This document shows positions 28,194 to 40,455 of a stretch of DNA of 64,000 bases, piece by piece. The position numbers were made by a program, and so were the translations under genes. Under the pieces are notes generated by a model. The model did no database searches and was not told the origin of the DNA. It worked only from the letters and a program-made list of their open reading frames with translations. This DNA is from Pseudomonas kielensis (GTDB lineage Bacteria > Pseudomonadota > Gammaproteobacteria > Pseudomonadales > Pseudomonadaceae). Position 1 is the first letter of the stretch. Each line of letters begins with the position of its first letter. The stretch spans positions 248,001 to 312,000 of the forward strand of contig NZ_JACMYG010000003.1 of NCBI RefSeq assembly GCF_014236655.1, written 5' to 3'.

Positions 28194-28233
28194 CATCGCG
28201 AGCAAACGGGCGGCGCTCCGTCTGCTCGCGATG
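28194..28233. repeat. REP palindrome between convergent genes
   Basis: CATCGCGAGCA...TGCTCGCGATG: a perfect 11-bp stem around an 18-base centre, between the 3' ends of the TetR gene and preA. Probably serves as a bidirectional transcription barrier. Confidence 0.75.
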
Positions 28234-28241
28234 ACGATCGG

Positions 28242-29516
28242 TCAGATAGCGACGTGGTAGGGATTACGCGGATCATGGTTCCAGTCGAGGAAGGGTTTGC
28301 CGTTATCGACCGGCACCATCTCGATGCAATCCTGCACCGGGCAGGTGATCTGGCACAGGTTGCAGCCCACGCATTCGTCGTCGATCACCTGGTACTTGTG
28401 GCTGCCGTCGGCCTGCTTGAGGCTGGCAACGGCCTGGTGCGAGGTGTCTTCGCAGGCGATGTGGCAACGTCCGCAGCCGATGCAGGCCTGCTGGTCGATC
28501 CGGGCGATCACCTGGTAGTTGATGTCCAGGTACTTCCAGTCGGTGGTGTTGCCCACCGCGCGCCCCGCGAAGTCCTGCACGCTGGCGTAACCTTGGCTGT
28601 CCATCCAGCGCGACAGGCCGTCCTTCATGTCCTCGACGATCCGGAAGCCGTGCAGCATTGCCGCCGTGCACACTTGCACCGCGCCGCTGCCCAGGGCCAT
28701 GAATTCGGCGGCGTCGCGCCAACTGCCGATGCCACCGATGCCGCAGATTGGCAGGCCCTGGGTCTGCGGGTCACGGGCGATTTCGGCGACCATGTTCAAG
28801 GCAATCGGCTTGACCGCCGAGCCGCAGTAACCGCCGTGGGTACTCTGGTTGCCGACCATGGGCAGGGCGACCATGCGGTCGAGGTCGACGCTGGTGATTG
28901 AGTTGATGGTATTGATCAGTGACACCGCATCGGCCCCACCACGATGGGCCGCCCGGGCGGCGACGCGGATGTCGGTGATGTTCGGCGTGAGCTTGACGAT
29001 CACCGGCAGCGAGCAATAGGTCTTGCACCAGCGGGTCACTTGTTCGACGTATTCCGGCACCTGGCCCACCGCCGCGCCCATGCCGCGCTCCGGCATGCCG
29101 TGGGGGCAGCCGAAGTTCAGCTCGATGCCGTCCGCGCCGGTGGCTTCAACCAGCGGCAGGATGTGTTTCCACGACTCCTCGACGCAGGGCACCATCAGCG
29201 AGACGATCAGGGCGCGGTCCGGCCAGTCTTTCTTGACCTGGGTGATTTCCCGCAGGTTGATCTCCAGCGAGCGGTCGGTGATCAGTTCGATGTTGTTGAT
29301 GCCCATGACTTCACGGTTGGCGCCAAAGTGCGCGGAGTAGCGCGATGACACGTTGACCGCCGCCGGGTCCTCGCCCAGGGTTTTCCAGACCACGCCGCCC
29401 CAACCGGCCTCGAAGGCTCGAACCACGTTGTAGGCCTTGTCGGTGGGCGGTGCTGAAGCCAGCCAGAAGGGGTTGGGCGCCTTGATGCCGGCGAAGACAA
29501 TCGAGAGATCGGCCAT
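28242..29516 (-). CDS. preA: Dihydropyrimidine dehydrogenase subunit PreA
   Basis: A 424-residue flavin/iron-sulfur subunit that reduces uracil and thymine to the 5,6-dihydro forms. The N-terminal ~340 residues form the dihydroorotate dehydrogenase-like barrel (IELNFGCPHGM, VIVKLTPN, GIGGIGSWRDA). The C-terminus carries two [4Fe-4S] sets, CIGCGRCHIAC and CVGCNLCQITC. Its ATG overlaps the preT stop by one base (TAATG). Forms a complex with PreT. Confidence 0.94.
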   Translation of the reverse strand: MADLSIVFAGIKAPNPFWLASAPPTDKAYNVVRAFEAGWGGVVWKTLGEDPAAVNVSSRYSAHFGANREVMGINNIELITDRSLEINLREITQVKKDWPDRALIVSLMVPCVEESWKHILPLVEATGADGIELNFGCPHGMPERGMGAAVGQVPEYVEQVTRWCKTYCSLPVIVKLTPNITDIRVAARAAHRGGADAVSLINTINSITSVDLDRMVALPMVGNQSTHGGYCGSAVKPIALNMVAEIARDPQTQGLPICGIGGIGSWRDAAEFMALGSGAVQVCTAAMLHGFRIVEDMKDGLSRWMDSQGYASVQDFAGRAVGNTTDWKYLDINYQVIARIDQQACIGCGRCHIACEDTSHQAVASLKQADGSHKYQVIDDECVGCNLCQITCPVQDCIEMVPVDNGKPFLDWNHDPRNPYHVAI

Positions 29517-30883
29517 TACGCAGCCTCCACGTTGAGCATGAGTCGGGCATGCATGGCTTGCGCGGCGAGTTTGCCGTGCTGCACCGCTTGCACGGTAAGG
29601 TCCTGGTCGAGGCTGGTGCAGTCGCCCCCGGCATAGACCCCGGGAATGCTGGTTTGCATCTGTTCGTCCACCTGGATTCGCCCGCCCTGGCGCTGCAGTT
29701 GGCTGGCCAGCGGATCGCTCAGGGCGTGCTCGTCAAAGCTCTGGCCGATGGCCTTGAAAATGGCATCGGCGGCCAGTTCGAAGGTCTCGCCGGTGGTGAC
29801 CAGCCGCCCCTCATCCATGCGGGTGCGGGCGAAGCGCATGCCGCGGACCAGGCCCTGGTCGTCGAGCAGTACTTGCTCGGGTTGGGCCCAGGTCAGCAGG
29901 CGCACCTGGTTGGCCTTGGCGATGTCCTGTTCATGGTCGGTGGCGCCCATGTCCGGCACACCCCGGCGGTATACCAGGTTGACGTCGCGGGCGCCGAGGC
30001 GGGCCATTTGCACCGCCATGTCGATGGCGGTGTTGCCGGCGCCGAGGACGATGCAATGCTCGGCCAGGGGCAGTTGGCTGAGGTCATCGGTCTGGCGCAG
30101 TTCGCGGATGTAATCGGTGGCGGCCAGCATCCCCGGCGCGTCCTCGTGGGGCAGCCCCAGTTGTTTGCTGGCGGCCAGGCCGAGGCCGAGGAACACGGCG
30201 TCGAACTGTTGGTGCAGGTCGCTGAGGCTCAGGTTGTCGCCAAGCTTGTGCCCGTGGCGGATTTCGATGCCGCCGATTTGCAGGAGGAAATCCAGCTCGT
30301 GCTGGGCGAAGTCATCCACCAGCTTGTACTTGGCGATCCCGTATTCATTGAGACCACCGGCTTTTTCCCGGGCTTCGAAGATCACCACGTCATGGCCGTG
30401 CATGGCACTGCGGTGCGCGCAGGACAATCCGGCGGGCCCGGCGCCGACCACAGCAATGCGCTTGCCGGTGGCGGCGGCGCGCTGGAACGGATGCTCGCGA
30501 AAGTGTGCGTTGTCGATGGCGTAGCGTTGCAACAGGCCGATCAGTACCGGCGCGCACTCTTCGGCGTTGTTGCGCACGCAGGCATGCTGGCAGAGGATTT
30601 CGGTCGGGCAGACCCGGGCGCAACTGCCGCCGAGAATGTTCGCCGAGAGGATTTTCTGCGCGGCGCCCTGGACGTTGTCCTGGTGGATGTTGCGGATGAA
30701 GGAGGGGATGTCGATCTCGCTGGGGCAGGCGTTGACGCACGGCGCGTCGTAGCAGTACAGGCAGCGCGAGGCTTCGACCTCGGCCTGGCGCGCGGTGAGG
30801 GGCGGGGCCAGGTCGCTGAAATGGCCGGCGAGGGTGGCGCCATCCTCAAGGGGATGGGGCAAGTGGTTCAAGGAATTGATCAC
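29516..30883 (-). CDS. preT: Dihydropyrimidine dehydrogenase NAD(P)-binding subunit PreT
   Basis: A 455-residue glutamate-synthase-small-subunit-like flavoprotein that takes electrons from NAD(P)H for PreA. The N-terminal Cys-rich region (CLYCYDAPCVNACP, GSCARVCPTEILCQHAC) binds Fe-S clusters; the FAD loop is VGAGPAGLSCAHR; the NAD(P) loop is LGAGNTAIDMAV; the final FAD segment is GVYAGGDCT. A GTG at 30883 (VINSLNHL) was chosen because the frame upstream is not family-like and the length then matches; only weak GTGAGG lies upstream. Coupled to preA. Confidence 0.92.
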   Translation of the reverse strand: MINSLNHLPHPLEDGATLAGHFSDLAPPLTARQAEVEASRCLYCYDAPCVNACPSEIDIPSFIRNIHQDNVQGAAQKILSANILGGSCARVCPTEILCQHACVRNNAEECAPVLIGLLQRYAIDNAHFREHPFQRAAATGKRIAVVGAGPAGLSCAHRSAMHGHDVVIFEAREKAGGLNEYGIAKYKLVDDFAQHELDFLLQIGGIEIRHGHKLGDNLSLSDLHQQFDAVFLGLGLAASKQLGLPHEDAPGMLAATDYIRELRQTDDLSQLPLAEHCIVLGAGNTAIDMAVQMARLGARDVNLVYRRGVPDMGATDHEQDIAKANQVRLLTWAQPEQVLLDDQGLVRGMRFARTRMDEGRLVTTGETFELAADAIFKAIGQSFDEHALSDPLASQLQRQGGRIQVDEQMQTSIPGVYAGGDCTSLDQDLTVQAVQHGKLAAQAMHARLMLNVEAA

Positions 30884-30960
30884 GGTCTTGGCCTCACGGT
30901 TATTTGAGGGTTTGCCTCTGACGGGCATTGGTTTTTGTATGGCCTGTGTGGGCCCGGATC

Positions 30961-33021
<2,061 letters not shown>

Positions 33022-34506
33022 ATGCAACAGAACAGATCCCAGGTCACCGAGCGCGACGGGTTGTACGAACTGGACGCCGGCAGTGACGTCCTCGACAGCC
33101 CCAGGTACAACCACGACATTGCCCCGACCAAGGTGCACGAGCGCACCTGGAACAAATGGCACATCACCGCCCTGTGGGTCGGCATGTCGATCTGCGTGCC
33201 GACCTACACCCTGGGCGGGGTGCTGACGGCGTACTTCGGCCTGAGCGTCGGCGAAGCGCTGCTGGCGATCCTGCTGGCCAACGTCATCGTCCTGATTCCA
33301 CTGACCCTCAATGCGTTTGCCGGGACCAAGTACGGTATTCCGTTCCCGGTATTGCTGCGCTCCTCCTTCGGGGTGATTGGCTCCAACGTGCCCTGTCTGA
33401 TCCGCGCCCTGGTGGCCTGCGGCTGGTTCGGCATCCAGACCATGTTCGGCGGGCTGGCGATCCACCTGTTCCTGGGCTCGATCTTCGAGGGCTGGAAATC
33501 CCTCGGCGGTACCGGCGAGGTCATTGGCTTCATGGTGTTCTGGGCCCTGAACCTGTGGGTAGTGCTGCGCGGGGCCGAGTCGATCAAATGGCTGGAGACG
33601 CTGTCGGCGCCACTGTTGGTACTGGTGGGGCTGGGGCTGCTGGTGTGGGCCATGCCGAACGTTTCCATGACCGAGTTGCTGGCGCAGCCGCCCAAGCGCC
33701 CGGAAGGCGCCAGCGTCTGGAGTTACTTTTTCGCCGGGTTGACCGCCATGGTCGGCTTCTGGGCCACCCTGTCGTTGAACATTCCGGATTTCAGCCGCTA
33801 CGCCAAAAGCCAGAAGGACCAGATCGTCGGGCAAATCATTGGCCTGCCGCTGACCATGTTCCTGTTCGCCGCCCTGGGCGTAGTGCTCACCGCTGCTTCG
33901 GAAAAGCTGGTGGGGGTGACAGTGTCCGATCCGGTGACCCTCATTGGCCACATCCAGAGCCCGCTCTGGGTCGCGCTGGCCATGGCCTTGATCATCATCG
34001 CGACCTTGTCCACCAACACCGCGGCGAACATCGTGTCGCCCACCAATGACTTCCAGAACCTGGCACCCAAACTGATCAACCGGACCACGGCAGTGATGCT
34101 CACCGGATTCGTGGGCCTGGCCCTGATGGGCCATGAGTTGCTGAAAAAACTGGGCTGGATTGTCTCCGAGATCAGCCTTGAGTCGGTGTACTCCAACTGG
34201 CTGCTGGGTTATTCGAGCTTGCTCGGACCGATTGCCGGGATCATGGTGGTGGACTATTTCCTGATCAAGAAACAGCGACTGGACCTGGCGGGGCTGTACC
34301 GCGATGACGTGTACCCGGCATGGAACTGGTTCGGTTTCGTCGCGTTCGGCGTACCGGTGGTGCTGACCCTGCTGTCCCTGGGCAGCGATGCGTTCAGTTG
34401 GTTCTACAGCTACGGCTGGTTCACCGGTTCGGCCCTGGGAGGCCTGATTTACTACGGGTTGTGCACGATGCGGCCGGACGCTTCCATTGCGAAATCGGCG
34501 GTATGA
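33022..34506 (+). CDS. NCS1-family nucleobase transporter of the pyrimidine pathway
   Basis: A 494-residue, roughly 12-helix transporter of the nucleobase:cation symporter-1 family. The segment ITALWVGMSICVPTYTLGG and the following GTKYGIPFPVLLRSSFGVIGSNVP are typical of NCS1 proteins (PydP/PucI/CodB group). It should import uracil, thymine, dihydropyrimidines or hydantoins. GGAG at 33013 supports ATG 33022. Co-transcribed with the amidohydrolase at 34597. Confidence 0.88.
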   Translation: MQQNRSQVTERDGLYELDAGSDVLDSPRYNHDIAPTKVHERTWNKWHITALWVGMSICVPTYTLGGVLTAYFGLSVGEALLAILLANVIVLIPLTLNAFAGTKYGIPFPVLLRSSFGVIGSNVPCLIRALVACGWFGIQTMFGGLAIHLFLGSIFEGWKSLGGTGEVIGFMVFWALNLWVVLRGAESIKWLETLSAPLLVLVGLGLLVWAMPNVSMTELLAQPPKRPEGASVWSYFFAGLTAMVGFWATLSLNIPDFSRYAKSQKDQIVGQIIGLPLTMFLFAALGVVLTAASEKLVGVTVSDPVTLIGHIQSPLWVALAMALIIIATLSTNTAANIVSPTNDFQNLAPKLINRTTAVMLTGFVGLALMGHELLKKLGWIVSEISLESVYSNWLLGYSSLLGPIAGIMVVDYFLIKKQRLDLAGLYRDDVYPAWNWFGFVAFGVPVVLTLLSLGSDAFSWFYSYGWFTGSALGGLIYYGLCTMRPDASIAKSAV

Positions 34507-34516
34507 CTGCAGGCCT

Positions 34517-34541
34517 CATCGCGGGCAAGCCCGCTCCCACA
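34517..34541. repeat. REP unit
   Basis: CATCGCGGGCAAGCCCGCTC then CCACA, the reverse orientation of the unit at 22272. In the 90-bp gap between the transporter and the amidohydrolase. Confidence 0.8.
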
Positions 34542-34596
34542 GAGCGGAGCATTTGCCTGGTACCTGACAAAACAATGACAGCCTGAGGAGAACCCC

Positions 34597-35868
34597 ATGA
34601 ACGCGGCCGTAGACGTTCTGCAATCGAACCATCAGCACATCAATCGCGACCGCCTGTGGCAGTCGCTCATGGAACTGGCCAAGCTCGGCGCCACGGTCAA
34701 GGGCGGCGTCTGTCGCCTGGCGCTGACTGACCTTGACCGCCAGGCCCGGGACATCTTTGTGCGCTGGTGCGAGGACGCTGGGTGCAGCGTGAGCATCGAT
34801 GCCGTCGGCAACATTTTTGCCCGTCGCCCGGGGCGCAACCCGGACTTGCCGCCGGTGATGACCGGCAGCCACATCGACACCCAGCCCACCGGTGGCAAGT
34901 TCGACGGCTGTTTTGGCGTGCTGGCCGGGGTCGAAGTGCTGCGCACGCTCAACGACCTGGGAATAGAGACTGAGGCGCCACTGGAAGTGGTGGTCTGGAC
35001 CAACGAAGAAGGCTCGCGTTTTGCCCCGTGCATGATGGGTTCCGGGGTGTTTGCCGAAAAGTTCACCCTGGAAGAAACCCTGGCCAAGGTCGATGCCGAG
35101 GGGGTGAGCGTCGGTGAAGCCCTCAACGCCATCGGTTATGCCGGGCCGCGCCAGGTCAGCGGGCATGCGGTGGGGGCCTACTTTGAAGCGCACATCGAGC
35201 AAGGACCGATCCTGGAGGACGAGCGCAAGACCATCGGCGTGGTGATGGGGGCGCTGGGGCAGAAATGGTTCGATCTCAAGCTGCGCGGTGTCGAGGCCCA
35301 CGCCGGACCGACGCCGATGCACCTGCGCAAGGACGCCCTGGTGGGCGCTGCCGTGATCGTCGGCGCGGTCAATCGCGCGGCCCTTGGTCATCAGCCCCAC
35401 GCCTGTGGCACCGTTGGTTGCCTGCAAGCCTATCCGGGATCGCGCAACGTGATCCCCGGCGAGGTGCGCATGACCCTGGACTTCCGGCATCTGCAGCCGG
35501 CGCGCCTGGACTCGATGATCGATGAGGTGCGCCAGGTGATCGACAGTACCTGTCAGGAGCACGGCCTGACCTATGAGCTGACGCCGACCGCCGATTTCCC
35601 GCCGTTGTACTTCGACCAGGGCTGTGTCGAAGCCGTGCGCGGCGCGGCCCAGGGCTTGGGCCTGTCCCATATGGACATCGTCAGTGGCGCGGGGCATGAC
35701 GCGATCTTCCTCGCTGAGCTGGGCCCGGCCGGGATGATCTTCGTGCCGTGCGAGGGCGGCATCAGTCACAACGAAATTGAAAACGCCGCGCCAGACGACC
35801 TGGCGGCGGGTTGTGCGGTGTTGTTGCGGGCGATGCTGGCGGCATCGGCGGCGATCGCCAAGAGGTAG
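34597..35868 (+). CDS. M20-family N-carbamoyl-beta-alanine / N-carbamoyl amino acid amidohydrolase
   Basis: A 423-residue zinc amidohydrolase (beta-ureidopropionase, PydC role) that cleaves N-carbamoyl-beta-alanine to beta-alanine, CO2 and ammonia. Metal and substrate residues are in GSHIDTQPTGGKFDG, NEEGSRFAP, HIEQGPIL and GAGHDA. The dimerisation lid has the usual AHAGPTPM. Last step of the pathway encoded by the neighbouring genes; followed by a clear terminator. Confidence 0.92.
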   Translation: MNAAVDVLQSNHQHINRDRLWQSLMELAKLGATVKGGVCRLALTDLDRQARDIFVRWCEDAGCSVSIDAVGNIFARRPGRNPDLPPVMTGSHIDTQPTGGKFDGCFGVLAGVEVLRTLNDLGIETEAPLEVVVWTNEEGSRFAPCMMGSGVFAEKFTLEETLAKVDAEGVSVGEALNAIGYAGPRQVSGHAVGAYFEAHIEQGPILEDERKTIGVVMGALGQKWFDLKLRGVEAHAGPTPMHLRKDALVGAAVIVGAVNRAALGHQPHACGTVGCLQAYPGSRNVIPGEVRMTLDFRHLQPARLDSMIDEVRQVIDSTCQEHGLTYELTPTADFPPLYFDQGCVEAVRGAAQGLGLSHMDIVSGAGHDAIFLAELGPAGMIFVPCEGGISHNEIENAAPDDLAAGCAVLLRAMLAASAAIAKR

Positions 35869-35886
35869 GGGGCTCAGCCCAAGGCA

Positions 35887-35919
35887 TAAAAAAACCCGCC
35901 GTAATCGGCGGGCTTTTTC
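35887..35919. terminator. Bidirectional Rho-independent terminator
   Basis: Run of A, then ACCCGCC-GTAATC-GGCGGGC stem, then CTTTTTCG. It sits between the convergent amidohydrolase and fabI and has a T-run in both directions. Confidence 0.9.
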
Positions 35920-35933
35920 GTGCAACGCGAAGA

Positions 35934-36728
35934 TTACTCTTCGATGTTGCCCATGGCGGTGGTGTTGAAGCCGCCGTCCACGTACATGATTTCGCCGCTG
36001 ATGCCGGACGCCAGGTCCGAGCACAGGAACGCGCCGGCATTGCCGACTTCGTCGATGGTGACGTTACGACGCAGCGGGGTTTGCGCTTCGTTGGCGGCCA
36101 GCATTTTGCGGAAGTTCTTGATGCCGGAAGCCGCCAGGGTGCGGATCGGGCCAGCCGATACGCAGTTCACGCGGGTACCGTCCGGGCCCAGGGAGCCGGC
36201 CAGGTAACGTACGCCAGCTTCCAGGGAAGCCTTGGCCATGCCCATTACGTTGTAGTTCGGCATGGTGCGCTCGGCGCCCAGGTACGACAGGGTCAGCAGG
36301 CTGCCGTTGCGGCCTTTCATCATTTCGCGACCAGCCTTGGCCAGGGCCACGAAGCTGTAGGCGCTGATGTCGTGGGCAATACGGAAACCGTCACGGGTGG
36401 TGGCTTCGGTGAAGTCGCCGTCCAGTTGGTCGCCCGGGGCGAAGCCGACGGAGTGCACGATGCAGTCCAGGCCGTCCCACTTCTTGCTCAGTGCTTCGAA
36501 GACCTTGGCGATTTCTTCATCGCTGGCCACGTCGCACGGGAAGCACAGCTCAGGGCTCGAGCCCCAGCCTTGTGCGAACTCTTCGACGCGACCCTTGAGT
36601 TTGTCGTTCTGATAAGTGAAGGCAAGCTCAGCGCCCTCGCGATGCATGGCGGCAGCGATGCCGGATGCGATGGACAGCTTGCTGGCGACACCGACGATCA
36701 GTACGCGCTTACCGGCGAGAAAACCCAT
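35934..36728 (-). CDS. fabI: Enoyl-[acyl-carrier-protein] reductase (NADH) FabI
   Basis: A 264-residue short-chain-type reductase that completes each fatty acid elongation cycle. Starts [20 protein letters not shown] with the NAD-binding loop; the catalytic Tyr-x6-Lys is in [26 protein letters not shown] is the substrate loop. ATG 36728 has GAGGAG nine bases upstream. It lies 19 bp downstream of the peptide-type ABC ATPase and may be read through from it, as in other Pseudomonas. Confidence 0.95.
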   Translation of the reverse strand: MGFLAGKRVLIVGVASKLSIASGIAAAMHREGAELAFTYQNDKLKGRVEEFAQGWGSSPELCFPCDVASDEEIAKVFEALSKKWDGLDCIVHSVGFAPGDQLDGDFTEATTRDGFRIAHDISAYSFVALAKAGREMMKGRNGSLLTLSYLGAERTMPNYNVMGMAKASLEAGVRYLAGSLGPDGTRVNCVSAGPIRTLAASGIKNFRKMLAANEAQTPLRRNVTIDEVGNAGAFLCSDLASGISGEIMYVDGGFNTTAMGNIEE

Positions 36729-36747
36729 GTGTTGCTCCTCTTTCAGG

Positions 36748-38358
36748 TTATTGCGCAGTGGCTGGTGCCAGGAAAGCGGCTTCCAGCAACTGCTGTGTAT
36801 ACGGATGTTGGGGGGCGGCAAAGATACCTTGCGCGTCTCCCTGTTCGACCACTTGGCCATGCTTGACCACCATCAACTGGTGGCTAAGCGCTTTCACCAC
36901 AGCCAGGTCATGGCTGATAAACAGATACGTCAGGTTGTACTTGCTTTGCAGTCTGCGCAGCAGTTCAACCACTTGGCGTTGCACGGTGCGGTCCAGAGCC
37001 GAAGTCGGCTCGTCCAGCAAAATCAACGCCGGTTTTAGCACTAAAGCCCGGGCAATGGCGATTCTTTGCCGTTGCCCACCGGAAAATTCATGGGGGTAGC
37101 GGTGCCGGGTTGCCGGGTCCAGTCCTACCTCCTCAAGGGCTGCAATGATAGCCAGCTCCTGTTCGGCTTGCGTACCGATCTTGTGGATCTGCAAGCCTTC
37201 GCCGACGATCTGGCTCACGCACATGCGTGGGCTCAGGCTGCCGAAGGGGTCCTGGAAGACCACTTGCATCTCCCGCCGCAGCGGCCTGACCTGCTGCTGC
37301 GTCAAGCCGTCCAGCTGCTTGCCTTCAAAGCGGATCGCGCCTTTGCTGGCGATCAGACGCAAAATCGCCAGGCCCAGGGTCGATTTTCCCGAGCCACTCT
37401 CGCCGACAATGCCCAGGGTCTGACCCTGGGGCAGGCTGAAGTTGATGCCGTCCACCGCTTTTACGTAATCGACCGTCTTGCGCAAGAAGCCTTTCTTGAT
37501 CGGGAACCAGACTTTCAGGTCCTCGACTTGCAGCAGCGGCGGCCCGATTTCATTGGTTGCAGGCTGCCCGCTGGGCTCGGCGGCCAACAGCTCACGGGTG
37601 TACGGATGCTGCGGCGCTCGAAACAATTGTTCACAGGATGCCTGTTCGACGATGCAACCGCGCTGCATGACACATACCCGATGCGCAATTCTTTGCACCA
37701 GGTTCAAATCGTGGCTGATCAGCAGCAGCGCCATGCCCAGGCGCGCCTGCAACTCCTTGAGCAACTCGAGGATTTTCAGCTGCACGGTGACGTCCAGCGC
37801 AGTGGTCGGTTCGTCGGCGATCAGCAGTTCGGGCTCGTTGGCCAGGGCCATGGCGATCATCACCCGCTGGCGTTGGCCGCCGGACAACTCGTGGGGCAGG
37901 GCCTTGAGGCGCTTGTGCGGCTCGGGGATGCCCACCAGCTCCAGCAGTTCCAGGGTGCGCCGGGTCGCGACCTTGCCGGTCAGGCCCTTGTGGATCCCGA
38001 GCACTTCGTTGATCTGCTTCTCGATGCTGTGCAGCGGGTTCAGCGAGGTCATGGGCTCCTGGAAGATCATCGCGATCCGGTTACCACGGATGTGGCGGAT
38101 GGTTTTCTCTTTCAGGCTCAGCAGGTCGTGCCCGGCGTAGTTGATGGTCCCCGTGGGGTGACGGGCCAGGGGGTAGGGCAGCAGGCGCAGGATCGAGTGC
38201 GCCGTGACCGACTTGCCCGATCCGCTTTCGCCCACCAGGGCCAGGGTTTCCCCGCGCTTGATGTCGAAGCTGACGCCTTGCACCACGCGCTGCTGGTGCT
38301 CGCCAACCACGAACTCGACGCTGAGGTCGCGCACTTCGATCAGATTGTCCTGACTCAT
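36748..38358 (-). CDS. yejF: Peptide-type ABC transporter, double ATP-binding protein (YejF-like)
   Basis: A 536-residue protein with two complete ABC domains. First: Walker [11 protein letters not shown], signature LSGGQRQRV, Walker [13 protein letters not shown]. Second: [32 protein letters not shown]. This is the arrangement of YejF/DppDF fusions that energise uptake of peptides or related compounds. ATG 38358 was preferred to an earlier start; it begins one base after the permease stop. Final gene of the ABC operon. Confidence 0.93.
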   Translation of the reverse strand: MSQDNLIEVRDLSVEFVVGEHQQRVVQGVSFDIKRGETLALVGESGSGKSVTAHSILRLLPYPLARHPTGTINYAGHDLLSLKEKTIRHIRGNRIAMIFQEPMTSLNPLHSIEKQINEVLGIHKGLTGKVATRRTLELLELVGIPEPHKRLKALPHELSGGQRQRVMIAMALANEPELLIADEPTTALDVTVQLKILELLKELQARLGMALLLISHDLNLVQRIAHRVCVMQRGCIVEQASCEQLFRAPQHPYTRELLAAEPSGQPATNEIGPPLLQVEDLKVWFPIKKGFLRKTVDYVKAVDGINFSLPQGQTLGIVGESGSGKSTLGLAILRLIASKGAIRFEGKQLDGLTQQQVRPLRREMQVVFQDPFGSLSPRMCVSQIVGEGLQIHKIGTQAEQELAIIAALEEVGLDPATRHRYPHEFSGGQRQRIAIARALVLKPALILLDEPTSALDRTVQRQVVELLRRLQSKYNLTYLFISHDLAVVKALSHQLMVVKHGQVVEQGDAQGIFAAPQHPYTQQLLEAAFLAPATAQ

Positions 38359-38359
38359 T

Positions 38360-39379
38360 TCACTTCCTCGGGTCGAAGGCATCGCGAGCGGACTCGCCGA
38401 TAAACACCAGCAGGCTGAGCATCACCGCCAGCACGGCAAAGGCACTGATGCCCAGCCAGGGTGCCTGCAGGTTGGATTTGCCCTGGGCCACCAGCTCACC
38501 CAGGGACGGGGCGCCGGGCGGCAGGCCAAAACCAAGGAAGTCCAGGGCGGTGAGGGTGCCGATGGCGCCCGTGAGAATGAACGGCATGAAGGTCATGGTC
38601 GAGACCATGGCGTTGGGCAGGATATGGCGGAACATGATTGCCCCGTTCTGCATGCCCAGCGCCCGGGCGGCGCGCACGTATTCCAGGTTGCGCCCACGCA
38701 GGAACTCGGCGCGCACCACGTCCACCAGGCTCATCCAGGAAAACAGCAGCATGATCCCCAGCAGCCACCAGAAATTGGGCTGCACGAAGCTGGCGAGGAT
38801 GATCAGCAGGTACAGCACCGGCAAGCCCGACCAGATTTCCAGGAAGCGCTGGCCCAGCAGGTCGACCCAGCCGCCATAAAAGCCCTGCAGGGCGCCGGCG
38901 ATGACGCCGATGATCGAGCTGAGCACGGTCAGGGTCAGGGCAAACAATACCGACACCCGAAAGCCATAGATCACCCGCGCGAGCACGTCCCGGCCCTGGT
39001 CGTCGGTGCCCAGCAGGTTATCCGCCGAGGGCGGGGCCGGGGCCGGGACTTTCAGGTCGTAGTTGATGCTCTGATAGCTGAAGGGGATGGGGGCCCACAG
39101 GGTCCAGGCGTCCTTGGCCTTGAGCAGTTCGCGGATGTAGGGGCTCTTGTAGTTGGCCTCCAGCGGGAATTCGCCGCCGAAGGTGGTCTCCGGGTAGCGC
39201 TTGAGTGCCGGGAAGTACCACTCGCCGTCGTAGTGCACCGCCAGCGGCTTGTCGTTGGCAATCAGTTCGGCGCCCAGGCTCAGGCCAAACAGGATCAGGA
39301 ACAGCCACAGCGACCACCAGCCACGCTTGTTGGCCTTGAACAGTTCGAACCGCCGGCGGTTGAGAGGGGACAGGTTCAT
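38360..39379 (-). CDS. yejE: Peptide-type ABC transporter permease (YejE-like)
   Basis: A 339-residue inner membrane permease. N-terminal helix at ~20-40 (WWSLWLFLILFGLSLG), a large periplasmic stretch, then the BPD_transp_1 domain with the coupling motif EFLRGRNLEYVRAARALGMQNGAIMFRHILPNA. It pairs with the YejB-like permease encoded one base upstream. Confidence 0.93.
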   Translation of the reverse strand: MNLSPLNRRRFELFKANKRGWWSLWLFLILFGLSLGAELIANDKPLAVHYDGEWYFPALKRYPETTFGGEFPLEANYKSPYIRELLKAKDAWTLWAPIPFSYQSINYDLKVPAPAPPSADNLLGTDDQGRDVLARVIYGFRVSVLFALTLTVLSSIIGVIAGALQGFYGGWVDLLGQRFLEIWSGLPVLYLLIILASFVQPNFWWLLGIMLLFSWMSLVDVVRAEFLRGRNLEYVRAARALGMQNGAIMFRHILPNAMVSTMTFMPFILTGAIGTLTALDFLGFGLPPGAPSLGELVAQGKSNLQAPWLGISAFAVLAVMLSLLVFIGESARDAFDPRK

Positions 39380-39380
39380 C

Positions 39381-40454
39381 TCAATGCTCCCGGGTTTCGA
39401 AGTCGATGCGCGGATCGACCAGGGTGTAGGTGAGGTCGCCGATCAGTTTCACCACCAGGCCGAGCAAGGTGAAGATGAACAGCGTGCCGAAGACCACCGG
39501 GTAGTCGCGGTTGATCGCCGCCTCGAAACTCATCAAGCCGAGGCCGTCGAGAGAGAAGATCACCTCCACCAGCAGGGAGCCGGTGAAGAAAATCCCGATG
39601 AAGGCCGAGGGGAATCCGGCGATCACCAGCAGCATGGCATTGCGGAACACGTGGCCATAGAGCACCCGATGGCGGGTCAGCCCCTTGGCCCGGGCCGTGA
39701 CCACGTACTGTTTGTTGATTTCGTCGAGAAAGCTGTTCTTGGTCAGCAGGGTCATGGTCGCGAAGTTGCCGATCACCAACGCTGTCACAGGCAGCGCCAG
39801 GTGCCAGAAGTAGTCGAGGATCTTGCCGCTCCAGCTCAATTCGTCGAAGTTGTTCGAGGTCAGGCCACGCAAGGGGAACCAGTCCAGGTAACTGCCCCCG
39901 GCGAACACCACGATCAGCAGAATGGCAAACAGGAACGCCGGGATCGCGTAGCCGACGATGATCGCCGAGCTGGTCCAGACGTCGAAGTGGCTGCCGTGGC
40001 GGGTGGCCTTGGCGATCCCCAGGGGGATCGACACCAGGTACATGATCAGGGTGCTCCACAACCCGAGGGAGATCGACACCGGCATCTTTTCCTTGATCAG
40101 GTCGATGACCTTGGCGTCGCGAAAGAAGCTTTCACCGAAATCCAGGCGGGCGTAGTTTTTGACCATGATCCACAAGCGTTCCGGCGCCGACTTGTCGAAA
40201 CCGTACATGTGCTCGATTTCCTTGATCAGCGCCGGGTCCAGGCCCTGGGCGCCACGGTAGCTGGAGCCGGCCACCGAGACTTCCGCACCGCCACCGGCAA
40301 TGCGGCTGGTGGCGCCTTCAAAGCCTTCGAGCTTGGCGATCATCTGCTCCACAGGGCCACCGGGGGCCGCCTGGATGATCACGAAGTTGATCAACAGGAT
40401 GCCGAACAGGGTCGGGATGATCAGCAACAGTCGCCGTAATATGTACGCCAGCAT
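39381..40454 (-). CDS. yejB: Peptide-type ABC transporter permease (YejB-like)
   Basis: A 357-residue permease beginning [24 protein letters not shown], the standard DppB/YejB amino terminus, with the coupling segment [27 protein letters not shown]. Lies one base from its neighbours on both sides, showing a tight operon with the two binding proteins and YejE/YejF. Confidence 0.93.
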   Translation of the reverse strand: MLAYILRRLLLIIPTLFGILLINFVIIQAAPGGPVEQMIAKLEGFEGATSRIAGGGAEVSVAGSSYRGAQGLDPALIKEIEHMYGFDKSAPERLWIMVKNYARLDFGESFFRDAKVIDLIKEKMPVSISLGLWSTLIMYLVSIPLGIAKATRHGSHFDVWTSSAIIVGYAIPAFLFAILLIVVFAGGSYLDWFPLRGLTSNNFDELSWSGKILDYFWHLALPVTALVIGNFATMTLLTKNSFLDEINKQYVVTARAKGLTRHRVLYGHVFRNAMLLVIAGFPSAFIGIFFTGSLLVEVIFSLDGLGLMSFEAAINRDYPVVFGTLFIFTLLGLVVKLIGDLTYTLVDPRIDFETREH

Positions 40455-40455
40455 C

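Noticed and set aside
36748..36860. Longer fabI start at 36860
   Set aside because: Would overlap the ABC ATPase gene out of frame and add 44 unrelated residues; ATG 36728 has a good ribosome-binding site and the family N-terminus.
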